In this document: piece after piece, positions 42,771 to 51,415 of the stretch
Position numbering within the stretch: position 1 is the stretch's first letter
How the letters are laid out: every line of letters begins with the position of its first letter
Assembly: GCA_910579935.1 (NCBI GenBank)
Contig: CAJTVQ010000017.1
Coordinates: forward strand, 5,512 to 69,511
Length of the DNA stretch: 64,000 nucleotides
From: an uncultured Lachnospiraceae bacterium
GTDB lineage: Bacteria; Bacillota; Clostridia; Lachnospirales; Lachnospiraceae
Direction of reading: 5' to 3'
Translations under genes and position numbers: made by a program
The notes under the pieces: generated by a model
Told to the model about the DNA's origin: nothing
Seen by the model: the letters and a program-made list of their open reading frames with translations, nothing else
The model's database searches: none

Positions 42771-43901
42771 ATGAAAGAACAGTACCGGAATGTATTTGAA
42801 GAAAACGGAATCGGGACGGAGCAGGTGGAGGAACGTCTTCAGGAAATAAAGGATTTCTTTTTCTATGGAAAAGAAGATGAACGTGTTTATTATCCGGCCG
42901 GCAGTGATATGGCATATATCATGGATACGGGAAATAACGATGTCCGTACCGAGGGGATGTCATACGGAATGATGATCTGCGTGCAGCTTGACATGCACGA
43001 GGAATTTGACAGGCTGTGGAAGTGGGCAAAAACGTATATGCAGATGCGGGACGGGGAGAATGAAGGATATTTTGCCTGGTCCTGTGCGGCGGACGGGACA
43101 AAAAATGCAGATGGCCCGGCGTCGGACGGAGAAGAATTTTTTGCAATGGCACTGTTTTTTGCATCTCACAGGTGGGGAGACAGGGATGGCCTGTATAACT
43201 ATTCTTACGAAGCAAAAGAAATTCTGAGGGCATGTCTGCATAAGGGAGAGAACGGCAGACAGGGAAAGCCGATGTGGAACAAGGAAAATTATCAGATTTT
43301 ATTTGTGCCGGGAAGCGATTTTACGGATCCGTCCTATCATCTGCCGCACTTCTACGAGCTGTTTGCACTGTGGGCATATAAGGAGGACAGGGAGTTTTGG
43401 AAGAGAGCGGCGTTAGAGAGCCGCAGATATCTTGCCCGTGCGTGCAATGTCAAAACTGGCTTTTCGGCGGAATATGCAGAGTTTGACGGGAGTCCGATGA
43501 GCCGGATGCTGCCATGGACCGACGACAGGCATGACTGGTTTTACAGCGATTCTTACCGTACGGCTGCCAATATAGGACTTGACTATGAGTGGTTTGGAAA
43601 GGATGAGGGGCAATGCCGCGCCGCACGGGCAATACAGGAGTATCTGCTTGCGGACTGCAGGGAAGATTCTTACCATATTTATGAGGTGGATGGCGGGATT
43701 GCTGGGGAACAGGCGCTTCATCCGGTGGCTGTTTCAGCGGCGACAGCCGCAGCCGTGCTTGCAGCGGATACAGACTGCAGCAGAGAGTGGGTGGAACGTT
43801 TCTGGATCCTGCCCATGCGCACGGGAGACAGAAGGTATTATGATAATTGTCTGTATTTCTTTGCGTTTCTGGCGCTCTGCGGAAAGTACAGGATCTGGTA
43901 A
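42771..43901 (+). CDS. Glycoside hydrolase family 8, probable exo-oligoxylanase
   Basis: 376 residues, (alpha/alpha)6 barrel of GH8. The acid Glu is in NDVRTEGMSYGMMI near 67-70, the aromatic-rich substrate groove includes PASDGEEFFAMALFFAS, and SDSYRTAANIGLDYEWF carries the region of the base. The intracellular location (no signal peptide) and closeness to reducing-end xylose-releasing enzymes (Rex) fit trimming of imported xylo-oligosaccharides from the reducing end. I choose ATG 42771 with AGAAAGG upstream; ATG 42759 is an alternative. Last gene of the transporter operon. Confidence 0.87.
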   Translation: MKEQYRNVFEENGIGTEQVEERLQEIKDFFFYGKEDERVYYPAGSDMAYIMDTGNNDVRTEGMSYGMMICVQLDMHEEFDRLWKWAKTYMQMRDGENEGYFAWSCAADGTKNADGPASDGEEFFAMALFFASHRWGDRDGLYNYSYEAKEILRACLHKGENGRQGKPMWNKENYQILFVPGSDFTDPSYHLPHFYELFALWAYKEDREFWKRAALESRRYLARACNVKTGFSAEYAEFDGSPMSRMLPWTDDRHDWFYSDSYRTAANIGLDYEWFGKDEGQCRAARAIQEYLLADCREDSYHIYEVDGGIAGEQALHPVAVSAATAAAVLAADTDCSREWVERFWILPMRTGDRRYYDNCLYFFAFLALCGKYRIW

Positions 43902-43968
43902 TGCGTGAAGATGAGATTCCGGGCTGTGGATTCCGTCATGGATCCGCAGCCTCAGGAATGGGACGTGT

Positions 43969-44436
43969 TTATTTTGCATAAGACACCAAAGTAAGTTTGT
44001 CATTTACAATTTCTGTCGCTCCGGTTTTCTGATACCCCATTTTCTCATATAAATGACAGTTTTTGGGTTCCTGCAGAATGGTTTCCAGTTCCCATTTATC
44101 TGCTCCGTGTATTTCTTCACACAGCCGGATCGCTTTCTGCGCAATTCCCTCTCCCTGGAATTCCGGCAGTATGAACAGCGGTGAAATCCGTTTCTTTTTT
44201 CCTTCTTCTTTTTTATTTACAATGCGGATGGCGCCTGCCTTTTGCGGGCCGGCGCAGATAAAGTAAAAATAGGTGAAATGCTGGTTTAGGCGCATTTCTG
44301 TTTTTTCTATAGGTTCATTTCCGGGATTCAGGTCAAAGTCCTGGTATTTTTCCAAGAGTTCCCGAAAGGTTTTTACCTGCATGGCATACAATTCCTGTGC
44401 ATCGTCAATGGATGCCTGTAATAATGTGATTTCCAT
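43969..44436 (-). CDS. GNAT-family N-acetyltransferase
   Basis: 155 residues with the acetyl-CoA-binding core ISPLFILPEFQGEGIAQKAI (about 88-107) and the terminal YEKMGYQKTG motif. ATG 44436 follows GACAGGAGGAAGAAA on the minus strand. Substrate unknown; it converges on the GH8 gene. Confidence 0.88.
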   Translation of the reverse strand: MEITLLQASIDDAQELYAMQVKTFRELLEKYQDFDLNPGNEPIEKTEMRLNQHFTYFYFICAGPQKAGAIRIVNKKEEGKKKRISPLFILPEFQGEGIAQKAIRLCEEIHGADKWELETILQEPKNCHLYEKMGYQKTGATEIVNDKLTLVSYAK

Positions 44437-44495
44437 TTTCTTCCTCCTGTCTGATCCGGTTTCGTATTTGCGGTTTTTTTAAAGAGTCCCTGTGT

Positions 44496-44533
44496 AAAAA
44501 AATGCACCGGACATAATATGTCAGTGCATTTTT
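44496..44533 (-). terminator. Strong terminator of a minus-strand transcript
   Basis: On the minus strand AAAAATGCAC pairs with GTGCATTTTT, with an inner GACATA/TATGTC extension, and seven T residues follow. It lies upstream of the GNAT gene, so it ends a separate transcript from the right. Confidence 0.7.
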
Positions 44534-44642
44534 GAAACTTCCGGTTATTACAAGCATTTATAGTTCGAACCCACACCTGCCGGTTTACATGCACAGACAT
44601 ATCAGACCTGCTTCTGCAACTGTGCATCCGGTCGGAACACAG

Positions 44643-44708
44643 TTACGATGAAGTACGTCCGTAATAATACATGTACATGTCATTTCCTGAAAAATGTAAG
44701 TTCTGCAT
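44643..44708 (-). CDS. Possible 21-residue Tyr-rich peptide
   Basis: Frame from ATG 44708 with GGGAGA eight bases upstream, between a TTGACA promoter and a strong terminator. It encodes MQNLHFSGNDMYMYYYGRT and two serines. I do not recognise it. It could be a small protein or a chance frame in a non-coding RNA of about 200 bases. Confidence 0.3.
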   Translation of the reverse strand: MQNLHFSGNDMYMYYYGRTSS

Positions 44709-44737
44709 TTTTATTGTCTCCCATAAATATTTTCTAT

Positions 44738-44766
44738 AAATTATCATAAATTGATTTTGATGTCAA
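44738..44766 (-). promoter_or_regulatory. Predicted minus-strand promoter
   Basis: On the minus strand: a perfect TTGACA (44766-44761), 17 bases, TAATTT (44743-44738). Confidence 0.5.
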
Positions 44767-44793
44767 GGAATTTTGCATCATGGATTTGGTATG

Positions 44794-44862
44794 GTGCATC
44801 AGTCCGGCCGGAGCCTGGTTCAGCCGGATGGGGCAGGGATGCATCAGTCCGGCTGAACCAGG
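44794..44862. repeat. Inverted and direct repeat before the XRE gene
   Basis: CCTGGTTCAGCCGGA at 44814-44828 and its exact complement at 44848-44862 form a 15-base stem with a 19-base loop. The word TGCATCAGTCCGGC occurs directly at 44795 and 44840. Could be an operator for the adjacent XRE-type regulator or a small mobile palindrome. Confidence 0.55.
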
Positions 44863-44954
44863 GTCAACCGGAAGTTGCGAAAAAGCACCTTCATGTTGGT
44901 GGCAGGCCATGTTCTTATTTTGTATAATATCCATCAGGAAAGGAGGATGCGGCA

Positions 44955-45569
44955 ATGAAGCTGTCGGAAAAAATTGTAGAATTAAGAAAAGCAAACGGAA
45001 TGACGCAGGAAGAACTTGCAGCAATCTGTAATGTCAGCAGACAGTCCATATCGAAATGGGAAGCGGACATTGCATTACCGGAGACAGATAAACTGCTGAT
45101 ACTGGGAGAAACCTTTCGGGTATCCATGGATATCTTATTAAAGGATGCGTTGACATTGAGTGAAGTGAAAGAAGTCCATGCCTGCGGTAATAATGCAATT
45201 CAAAAAAAGAAACAGGAATTATACGAGGGGATATTGATCAAGGAAAGCATCGTGGATGATGGTATCATTGATTTTCTTAATATCCATAAAATTGAATTGT
45301 GGAATACCGGCGGAAAACCGAAATACTGGACGGCGCTGTTTTTTACAAGCGCCCGGGCAGATTTTCCGGAGCAGATTTCGAAGGTTATGCTGTCTGGTCC
45401 GGATGGCGGGAATTGGTTCGTTGATTTTAAAGCGGATAACGAGAAGTACATTGTGTTTAAGGACAGGATTTTAAAATATCAGATCGGAAATCAGGCAGAA
45501 AAAGCATATGTATGTGAGGAATGCCGGAAAATGGGCATTTCAGATGAACAGATGAATTGGCCGGAATAG
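44955..45569 (+). CDS. XRE-family transcriptional regulator
   Basis: 204 residues. The N-terminal helix-turn-helix (5-60) reads LRKANGMTQEELAAICNVSR and ISKWEADIALPETDKL. A C-terminal part (about 85-200) of unknown fold ends with a CEECRKMG segment; only three cysteines are seen so a zinc site is uncertain. ATG 44955 follows AGGAAAGGAGGATGCGGCA. The stop lies eight bases before the next gene start, suggesting co-transcription with the peptidase-like gene. Confidence 0.83.
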   Translation: MKLSEKIVELRKANGMTQEELAAICNVSRQSISKWEADIALPETDKLLILGETFRVSMDILLKDALTLSEVKEVHACGNNAIQKKKQELYEGILIKESIVDDGIIDFLNIHKIELWNTGGKPKYWTALFFTSARADFPEQISKVMLSGPDGGNWFVDFKADNEKYIVFKDRILKYQIGNQAEKAYVCEECRKMGISDEQMNWPE

Positions 45570-45577
45570 GAGAGGGT

Positions 45578-46138
45578 ATGAGAGTATTATTAACATCAGC
45601 TGGTTTGGAAACGGAAGAAATTAAAGAGTATTTTATGGATATGGCGGGTAAGGATATGTCTCTCGTAAAGGCATTATTTATTCCCACAGCGGCAATGAAC
45701 GCGGGCGCAATAGAAGTGTTGCCCAAATGCATGCATGATCTGTTAAAATGCGGTATCCCGGATAAAGGAATCACGGTATATGATCTGCATGAAGGAATGG
45801 AACTTGAGGAGCTGCAGCAATATGACGTGGTATATCTGTGTGGTGGAGATACCTATTATTTGCTGGAAAGAATTAATGACACAAAATTTAATGAATCTTT
45901 GATGGAATATATCAATGGCAATGGCCTGGTAATAGGGGTAAGCGCCGGAAGTCTCATTTTTTCCAACAATATATGTCATAATCTGGGCCTGATCGATACG
46001 AAATTAGACGTCCACTGTACAACAGGGGAAAAGAGAGGCAGACTGGCGTACCCGTTAAAAGATAATGTGAGGCTTACAAATACCTGTGCACTTGTCATAC
46101 GGGATTTTCCGGATGGGGTGGAAATAATCGGCGAATAA
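45578..46138 (+). CDS. Peptidase S51-like protein (class I glutamine amidotransferase fold)
   Basis: 186 residues. It has the S51/dipeptidase E layout: MRVLLTSAGLETEEIKEYF at the start, VVYLCGGDTYYLLERI in the middle and the nucleophile elbow GVSAGSLIF (Ser near 129). Canonical S51 enzymes cleave Asp-X dipeptides; this short subgroup found in Gram-positive bacteria may act on other acyl substrates. ATG 45578 follows AGGAGAGGGT. Confidence 0.8.
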   Translation: MRVLLTSAGLETEEIKEYFMDMAGKDMSLVKALFIPTAAMNAGAIEVLPKCMHDLLKCGIPDKGITVYDLHEGMELEELQQYDVVYLCGGDTYYLLERINDTKFNESLMEYINGNGLVIGVSAGSLIFSNNICHNLGLIDTKLDVHCTTGEKRGRLAYPLKDNVRLTNTCALVIRDFPDGVEIIGE

Positions 46139-46356
46139 TATGAAGAGGCCGGGGGCGTTCCGCCGGAATAAGTGTATGGAAAACGGGGAACAACCACACC
46201 CCGACAGGGGCGTCCTCCTTCACTACGAAATACCCCGACAGAACTGTTACGGCATCCGTTCTGTATTTCCATGGGCATGGCAGAAAATCGTGGAAATTCC
46301 GCAGGCTTTGTGATATTATCTTATTATATGTATTTCAGACATATGGAAGGAAAGAT
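46139..46356. other. Intergenic region before hybrid kinase
   Basis: 218 bases. The inverted words TTTCCA and TGGAAA near 46270-46300 and a GTGATATTATCTTATTAT tract near 46311 that could be a promoter are the only signals seen. Confidence 0.35.
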
Positions 46357-49300
46357 TTGGAAACACAAACAACGGAGAGGAGACTCGCACCTGTGGGAAG
46401 CAGGGAGCCCGGAGGGAATGGTTCCCGGCGGAAACGGAACCGGAAAATGGAAATGAAAAAGGAACAGGAACAGCAGACAAACGAGATGAAGGATGAACAG
46501 AAAAGACAGACATATACATCCGTCCTTTGGGGAGGGATGATTATTGCGTGGATACTCATACTTACTACCGTATGGGTATCCAATGGCATGAGGACAGGGA
46601 CCGGCCGGGTGGTGAAGAAGGTCAGTGAGTTTTATCTGGAGGAGCTGGCGGGGCGGAGGGCGCAGGTCGTTTCCGAGGAACTTAATAATTATTTTGAATA
46701 CATGGAAAATGCGTTGGATATCCTGGAGACTTCCCATATGGAATCGCAGGAGGCGCTGTGCGATTTTCTGGGGAAGGTGAAAAAATTATACGGGGCGGAT
46801 AATTTTGCCCTGGTGGATGAAAACGGGATTGTTTACACGGGGAACAGCGCCGGGTTGGAGCTTGGCGGGTTCGGCTTTCTTTTTGAAGAAGTGACGGAAC
46901 CCGTCATCCGCGTTTCACATCTTTATAGTGAAAAGAAGCAGGTGGTGCTTGCGGTTCCCGTGGAGGAACTCTATTTTCAGGGAGCGCGGATCAGGGTTTG
47001 CCTGATTCAGCTGGATATTGACGGGATGTTAAGTTCCCTGACACTGCAGACCAACCATAACGAAACATACTGCAACCTGTATTACCAGAACGGCGAGAGC
47101 CTGACCAATGATACGTTCGGACACCTGAGCGGGGGGAGCAATATCCTGAAGGGGTTGGAAGAGGCGGATTTTGAAGACGGGTATACACTGGAACAGTTGA
47201 AGGGCGATTTTACGGATGGAAGGAAAGGGCAGGTTTCCTTTCAATATCAGGGTTCCAAGGAGGAACTCTGTTATATTCCGGTGGAAGGGACCGACTGGAT
47301 GATGACGATTCTGATTCAGGACAGCGTCATCAGCGGACAGATCAGCGCCATCAACTCGGCCATGATGGGCAGGGGCATGACCCAGATTGTCATTACGGTA
47401 ATCGCCATGATTGTGGTATGCTTCATACTGTTCCGCCAGTCCAAAAAAAATGCCGAAATTCTTTTGGCACAGGAAAAAGCGGACGGGGACCGGATCCGGG
47501 CTGCTTATGAGCAGATTGAGCGGGAACAGGCGGCAATGGAAAACATCCAGGCGGCGCTTGGTTCCGGCCCGTGGAGCATGGAATTTGACCAGAATGCCAG
47601 AATGGTTTCCTGCACGTGGAGCGAAACGTTTCGTAACATGGTGGGATACCATGGAGCGGAGGAGTTTCCGGACCGGCTGGAATCGTGGGCGGATCTTTTA
47701 CATATGGAAGATAAGGAAAGGGTGATAAAGGAATATTGGGATACCGTAAAGGACTATACGGGAGAGAAGACTTATGACGTGGAATACCGGATCTGTACCA
47801 GACATGCGGGGTGGAGGTGGTTTCATGCCGCAGGCAGACTGTCCCGCAGGGAGGATGGTTCACCGGTTACTTTTGTCGGGCTGTTCGTTGACATTGAGGA
47901 GGAAAAGCGGCTGGCCGGGCAGCTGGAACAGCAGAAAGTGGATCTTCAGGACGCACTGGCGGCGGCTCAACATGCCAACAGGGCGAAAACCACTTTCTTA
48001 AACAATATGTCCCATGATATCCGTACACCGATGAATGCGATCATCGGCTTCACATCTCTTGCGGCAGCCCATATTGACAATACGGAGCAGGTGCAGGATT
48101 ATCTGGCAAAGATTACCACGTCCAGCAACCATTTGCTCAGTCTGATCAACGATGTGCTGGACATGAGCCGCATTGAGAGCGGAAAGGTAAAGATTGAGGA
48201 AAAGGAGACCTCCCTTCCGGAAATCATGCATGATCTGAAGACCATCGTGCAGGCGGATATCGCTTCGAAGCAGTTGGAATTTTACATTGATACGGTGGAC
48301 GTGGTCAACGAACATGTGATGTGCGATAAGCTCAGGCTGAATCAGATATTGCTGAACCTGCTGAGCAATGCCATGAAATTCACGATGCCCGGCGGTATTG
48401 TCAGCGTCCGCATTCTGCAGAAAGAGAATCCTGACGAAGGCTGTGCGTCCTATGAATTCCAGGTAAAGGATACCGGAATGGGGATGAGCAGGGAGTTTTT
48501 GCAGCATGTGTTTGAACCCTTTGAGCGCGAGCGGACGAGTACGGTCAGCGGTATTCAGGGAACCGGACTGGGAATGGCCATCACGAAAAATATCGTGGAC
48601 ATGATGGGAGGTACGATCTCGGTTGAAAGTGAGGAAGGGAAAGGAACCATATTTACCGTGGCATTGCGGTTCAGAACCTGTACCGGACCGGAGCGGCAGG
48701 AAGTGATCGCGGAATTAAAGGGGCTGCGTTCGCTGGTGGTGGATGACGATTTTAACACCTGCTCCAGTGTGACGAAGATGCTTTCTGCTATCGGAATGCG
48801 TCCCGATTGGACTACTTCCGGCAAGGAAGCGGTGCTGCGTACCCAGCTTGCGGTGGAGCAGAATGACGAGTATGCGGCATATATCATAGACTGGCTGATG
48901 CCGGATATGAACGGAGTTGAGGTGGTGAGGAGAATCCGCGGGATCATCGGGGAGAATAAGCCGATCATCATACTGACTGCATACGACTGGGCGGACATCG
49001 AGCAGGAGGCAAGGGAGGCGGGAGTAACGGCATTCTGTTCCAAACCCATCTTCCTTTCGGAACTCAGGGAAATTCTGGAATCGCCGTTTAACTCTCAGGA
49101 GACGGAAGAGGCGGGAACGGAGGGCGCGGTATCCTTCGAGGGAAAGACTCTGCTTTTGGTGGAGGATAATGAGCTGAACCAGGAGATTGCCATGGAAATC
49201 CTCGGTTCGGCGGGTTTTGTCATTGACGTGGCGGATGACGGCACCGTTGCGGTGGAAAAGATGCGGGAGGCGGCACCTGGACGGTACGATATCATTCTGA

Positions 49301-49548
49301 TGGATATTCAGATGCCGATCATGAACGGATACGAGGCAACAAGACAGATTCGGGCGCTTGAAAATCCGGATGCCGCCGACATTCCCATTATCGCCATGAC
49401 GGCAAATGCTTTTGACGAGGACCGGAAGGCAGCGCTGGAGGCGGGTATGAACGGGCATGTGGCGAAACCCATTGATGTGCCGAAGCTGCTGGCGCTTTTG
49501 GAGGATATCCTGAAAAAAAATATTGACACCAATGCGGCGCAGTGCTAA
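46357..49548 (+). CDS. Hybrid sensor histidine kinase with two receivers
   Basis: 1063 residues from TTG 46357 (GGAAGG six bases upstream); ATG 46447 would remove 30 residues but has a weaker site. Parts in order: membrane segment 1 (about 52-72), external Cache-like sensor (about 80-330), membrane segment 2 (about 345-365), a PAS domain (about 395-525), HisKA with the phosphohistidine in NNMSHDIRTPMNAIIGF (near 554), HATPase (about 660-770), a first receiver with IIDWLMPDMNG and a second with ILMDIQMPIMNGYEAT. No output domain or partner gene is adjacent, so its target is unknown. Confidence 0.9.
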   Translation: METQTTERRLAPVGSREPGGNGSRRKRNRKMEMKKEQEQQTNEMKDEQKRQTYTSVLWGGMIIAWILILTTVWVSNGMRTGTGRVVKKVSEFYLEELAGRRAQVVSEELNNYFEYMENALDILETSHMESQEALCDFLGKVKKLYGADNFALVDENGIVYTGNSAGLELGGFGFLFEEVTEPVIRVSHLYSEKKQVVLAVPVEELYFQGARIRVCLIQLDIDGMLSSLTLQTNHNETYCNLYYQNGESLTNDTFGHLSGGSNILKGLEEADFEDGYTLEQLKGDFTDGRKGQVSFQYQGSKEELCYIPVEGTDWMMTILIQDSVISGQISAINSAMMGRGMTQIVITVIAMIVVCFILFRQSKKNAEILLAQEKADGDRIRAAYEQIEREQAAMENIQAALGSGPWSMEFDQNARMVSCTWSETFRNMVGYHGAEEFPDRLESWADLLHMEDKERVIKEYWDTVKDYTGEKTYDVEYRICTRHAGWRWFHAAGRLSRREDGSPVTFVGLFVDIEEEKRLAGQLEQQKVDLQDALAAAQHANRAKTTFLNNMSHDIRTPMNAIIGFTSLAAAHIDNTEQVQDYLAKITTSSNHLLSLINDVLDMSRIESGKVKIEEKETSLPEIMHDLKTIVQADIASKQLEFYIDTVDVVNEHVMCDKLRLNQILLNLLSNAMKFTMPGGIVSVRILQKENPDEGCASYEFQVKDTGMGMSREFLQHVFEPFERERTSTVSGIQGTGLGMAITKNIVDMMGGTISVESEEGKGTIFTVALRFRTCTGPERQEVIAELKGLRSLVVDDDFNTCSSVTKMLSAIGMRPDWTTSGKEAVLRTQLAVEQNDEYAAYIIDWLMPDMNGVEVVRRIRGIIGENKPIIILTAYDWADIEQEAREAGVTAFCSKPIFLSELREILESPFNSQETEEAGTEGAVSFEGKTLLLVEDNELNQEIAMEILGSAGFVIDVADDGTVAVEKMREAAPGRYDIILMDIQMPIMNGYEATRQIRALENPDAADIPIIAMTANAFDEDRKAALEAGMNGHVAKPIDVPKLLALLEDILKKNIDTNAAQC

Positions 49549-49554
49549 TATAAT
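49523..49554 (+). promoter_or_regulatory. Promoter of the trp operon
   Basis: TTGACA at 49523-49528 lies inside the end of the kinase gene. At 17 bases is TAATAT (49546), which includes the kinase stop codon TAA; at 20 bases is a perfect TATAAT (49549). The T-box leader starts shortly after. Confidence 0.55.
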
Positions 49555-49589
49555 AACCAGCAAAAGGAAAAATCAAATATATGGTAGAA

Positions 49590-49893
49590 AAACCGTTGAA
49601 GTGGAGATAACGGCAGATGTTGCACTCACAGAGAGCCGGGAGGGCTGAGAACCGGCAGAACGCAGTTTGTCAAATGGACCACGGAGGGCGCAGTCAAAGG
49701 CATTACTGCCGAGTATTCTGCGACGTAGGGCATACGTCAGTTGCCGGGAATATGATGGTATTCCGGAGAGAGCGGGAGAAGAGTCCAGAAAATTATTTTG
49801 GAGAATTTCCCGAAACAAGGTGGCACCGCGGAGAGATGATATCCGTCCTTGACAAAGTACAGAGATGTACGGTTGTCAGGGACGTTTTTTTAT
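49590..49893 (+). ncRNA. Tryptophan T-box leader
   Basis: tRNA-sensing riboswitch before trpE. The T-box core AGGTGGCACCGCG is at 49818-49830, and the stem I region (about 49605-49730) contains the expected GGAGGG-type and AGAGAG words. The specifier is best read as TGG (Trp) at 49676-49678 in TCAAATGGACCAC. It ends in a long terminator hairpin at 49844-49891. Uncharged tRNA-Trp would stabilise the antiterminator and allow transcription of trpEGDCFBA. Confidence 0.92.
49844..49891 (+). terminator. T-box regulated terminator
   Basis: CGTCCTTGACAAAGTAC pairs with GTACGGTTGTCAGGGACG around AGAGAT and is followed by seven T residues. Confidence 0.9.
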
Positions 49894-49945
49894 GATATTG
49901 CCCCTGCATTTTCAGGAACATTTTTTGTATAAGGAGGAAAAACAG

Positions 49946-51415
49946 ATGTACACACCGACTTTGGAACAAGTCAGAGCATATGCGGACAGTTACCGGACGG
50001 TTCCGGTCAGCCGTGTCATTTATTCGGATATCCGTACTCCCATAGAGGTCATGCGGATCTTGAAATCGGTGAGCGGACATTGCTATATGCTGGAGAGTAT
50101 GGAGGATACGAAACAGTGGGGACGGTATACGTTTCTTGGGTATGACCCGAAGCTGGAAATCACCTGCACCGGCGGGGAAGTGCATATCAGCGCGGGAACG
50201 GAACTGGCAGTAAAGGATACGAACCCTGCGGACTATATCCGTCAGGTGATAGAGGAAAATAAGAGCCCGCGCATTGAGGCACTGCCGACATTTACCGGCG
50301 GGCTGGTGGGATATTTTTCTTATGATTATATCAAGTACGGAGAGCCGGGGTTAACGCTGGATGCGCAGGACGAAGAAAACTTCAAAGATGTGGATCTGAT
50401 GTTGTTTGATAAGGTAATTGCCTTTGACAACCTGAAACAGAAAATGTATCTTATCGTCAATATGAAGCTGGATGCCATAGAGGAAAATTATAAAAGGGCG
50501 GTGCGGGAGCTGGATGATATGGTGCAGCTGGTGACAAAGGGAACGCCGGCGGATATCCCGTCCCTTTCCATTGAATCGGAATTCCGTCCCCTGTTTGGGG
50601 AAAAGGAATACTGCCGGATGGTGGAAAAAGCAAAGCATTACATCCGTGAAGGGGACATTTTTCAGGTGGTGCTGTCCAACCGTCTGGAGGCGGAGGTGAA
50701 AGGAAGCCTGTTCGATACCTACCGTGTACTGCGGACGACAAATCCTTCTCCTTATATGTTCTATTTCAGCAGCGACGATATCGAAATCGCAGGCGCTTCG
50801 CCGGAGACACTGGTGAAGCTGGATGACGGCAGACTTTATACGTTTCCGCTGGCAGGCACCAGACCGCGGGGGAAGACGCGGGAGGAAGATGAGGCGCTGG
50901 AAAAGGAACTGCTGGCCGATCCGAAGGAGCGGTCGGAGCATAACATGTTAGTGGATCTGGGAAGGAATGATATCGGAAAAATCAGCCGGTTCGGGACAGT
51001 GAAAGTAGAGAAATATATGTCCATTGAGCGGTTTTCCCATGTGATGCACATTGGTTCCACGGTGAGCGGGCAGATAAGGGAAGACAAAGGGGCGCTGGAT
51101 GCCGTAGGAGCAGTGCTTCCGGCAGGAACCCTTTCCGGTGCGCCCAAAATACGGGCATGTGAGATCATCAACGAGCTGGAAAATAACAAACGGGGCATTT
51201 ACGGCGGAGCCATTGGTTACATTGACTTTACCGGAAATATGGATACCTGTATTGCCATCCGTATTGCATTTAAGAAAAACGGCAAAGTGTTTATCCGTTC
51301 CGGGGCGGGAATCGTAGCGGACAGCGTACCGGAAAAAGAATATCAGGAGTGCATCAACAAGGCAAAGGCGGTTATGGATGCGCTGCAGACTGCGGAAGGG
51401 GGTATCGGAGGATGA
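49946..51415 (+). CDS. trpE: Anthranilate synthase component I
   Basis: 489 residues; makes anthranilate from chorismate with ammonia supplied by TrpG. The N-terminal regulatory half carries the Trp-feedback LLES-type motif as LESMED (about 49-54), and the chorismate-binding C-terminal half has IFQVVLSNRLE, TFPLAGTRPRG, DLGRNDIGKIS and the final IRSGAGIVADSVPEKEY. ATG 49946 follows AAGGAGGAAAAACAG. It overlaps trpG by four bases (ATGA). Confidence 0.96.
   Translation: MYTPTLEQVRAYADSYRTVPVSRVIYSDIRTPIEVMRILKSVSGHCYMLESMEDTKQWGRYTFLGYDPKLEITCTGGEVHISAGTELAVKDTNPADYIRQVIEENKSPRIEALPTFTGGLVGYFSYDYIKYGEPGLTLDAQDEENFKDVDLMLFDKVIAFDNLKQKMYLIVNMKLDAIEENYKRAVRELDDMVQLVTKGTPADIPSLSIESEFRPLFGEKEYCRMVEKAKHYIREGDIFQVVLSNRLEAEVKGSLFDTYRVLRTTNPSPYMFYFSSDDIEIAGASPETLVKLDDGRLYTFPLAGTRPRGKTREEDEALEKELLADPKERSEHNMLVDLGRNDIGKISRFGTVKVEKYMSIERFSHVMHIGSTVSGQIREDKGALDAVGAVLPAGTLSGAPKIRACEIINELENNKRGIYGGAIGYIDFTGNMDTCIAIRIAFKKNGKVFIRSGAGIVADSVPEKEYQECINKAKAVMDALQTAEGGIGG

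Larger units (their letters stand above)
44437..44954. other. Intergenic region with a minus-strand transcript unit
   Basis: About 520 bases. Right to left it holds a minus-strand promoter (44738-44766), a 21-codon frame (44643-44708) and a terminator (44496-44533). On the right are a large inverted repeat (44814-44862) and the XRE-gene leader. No larger gene is present. Confidence 0.55.

Noticed and set aside
44540..44640. tRNA-like T-loop (GGGTTCGAAC on the minus strand)
   Set aside because: No matching T-stem, anticodon arm or acceptor stem can be drawn around it. No tRNA gene was found in the window.
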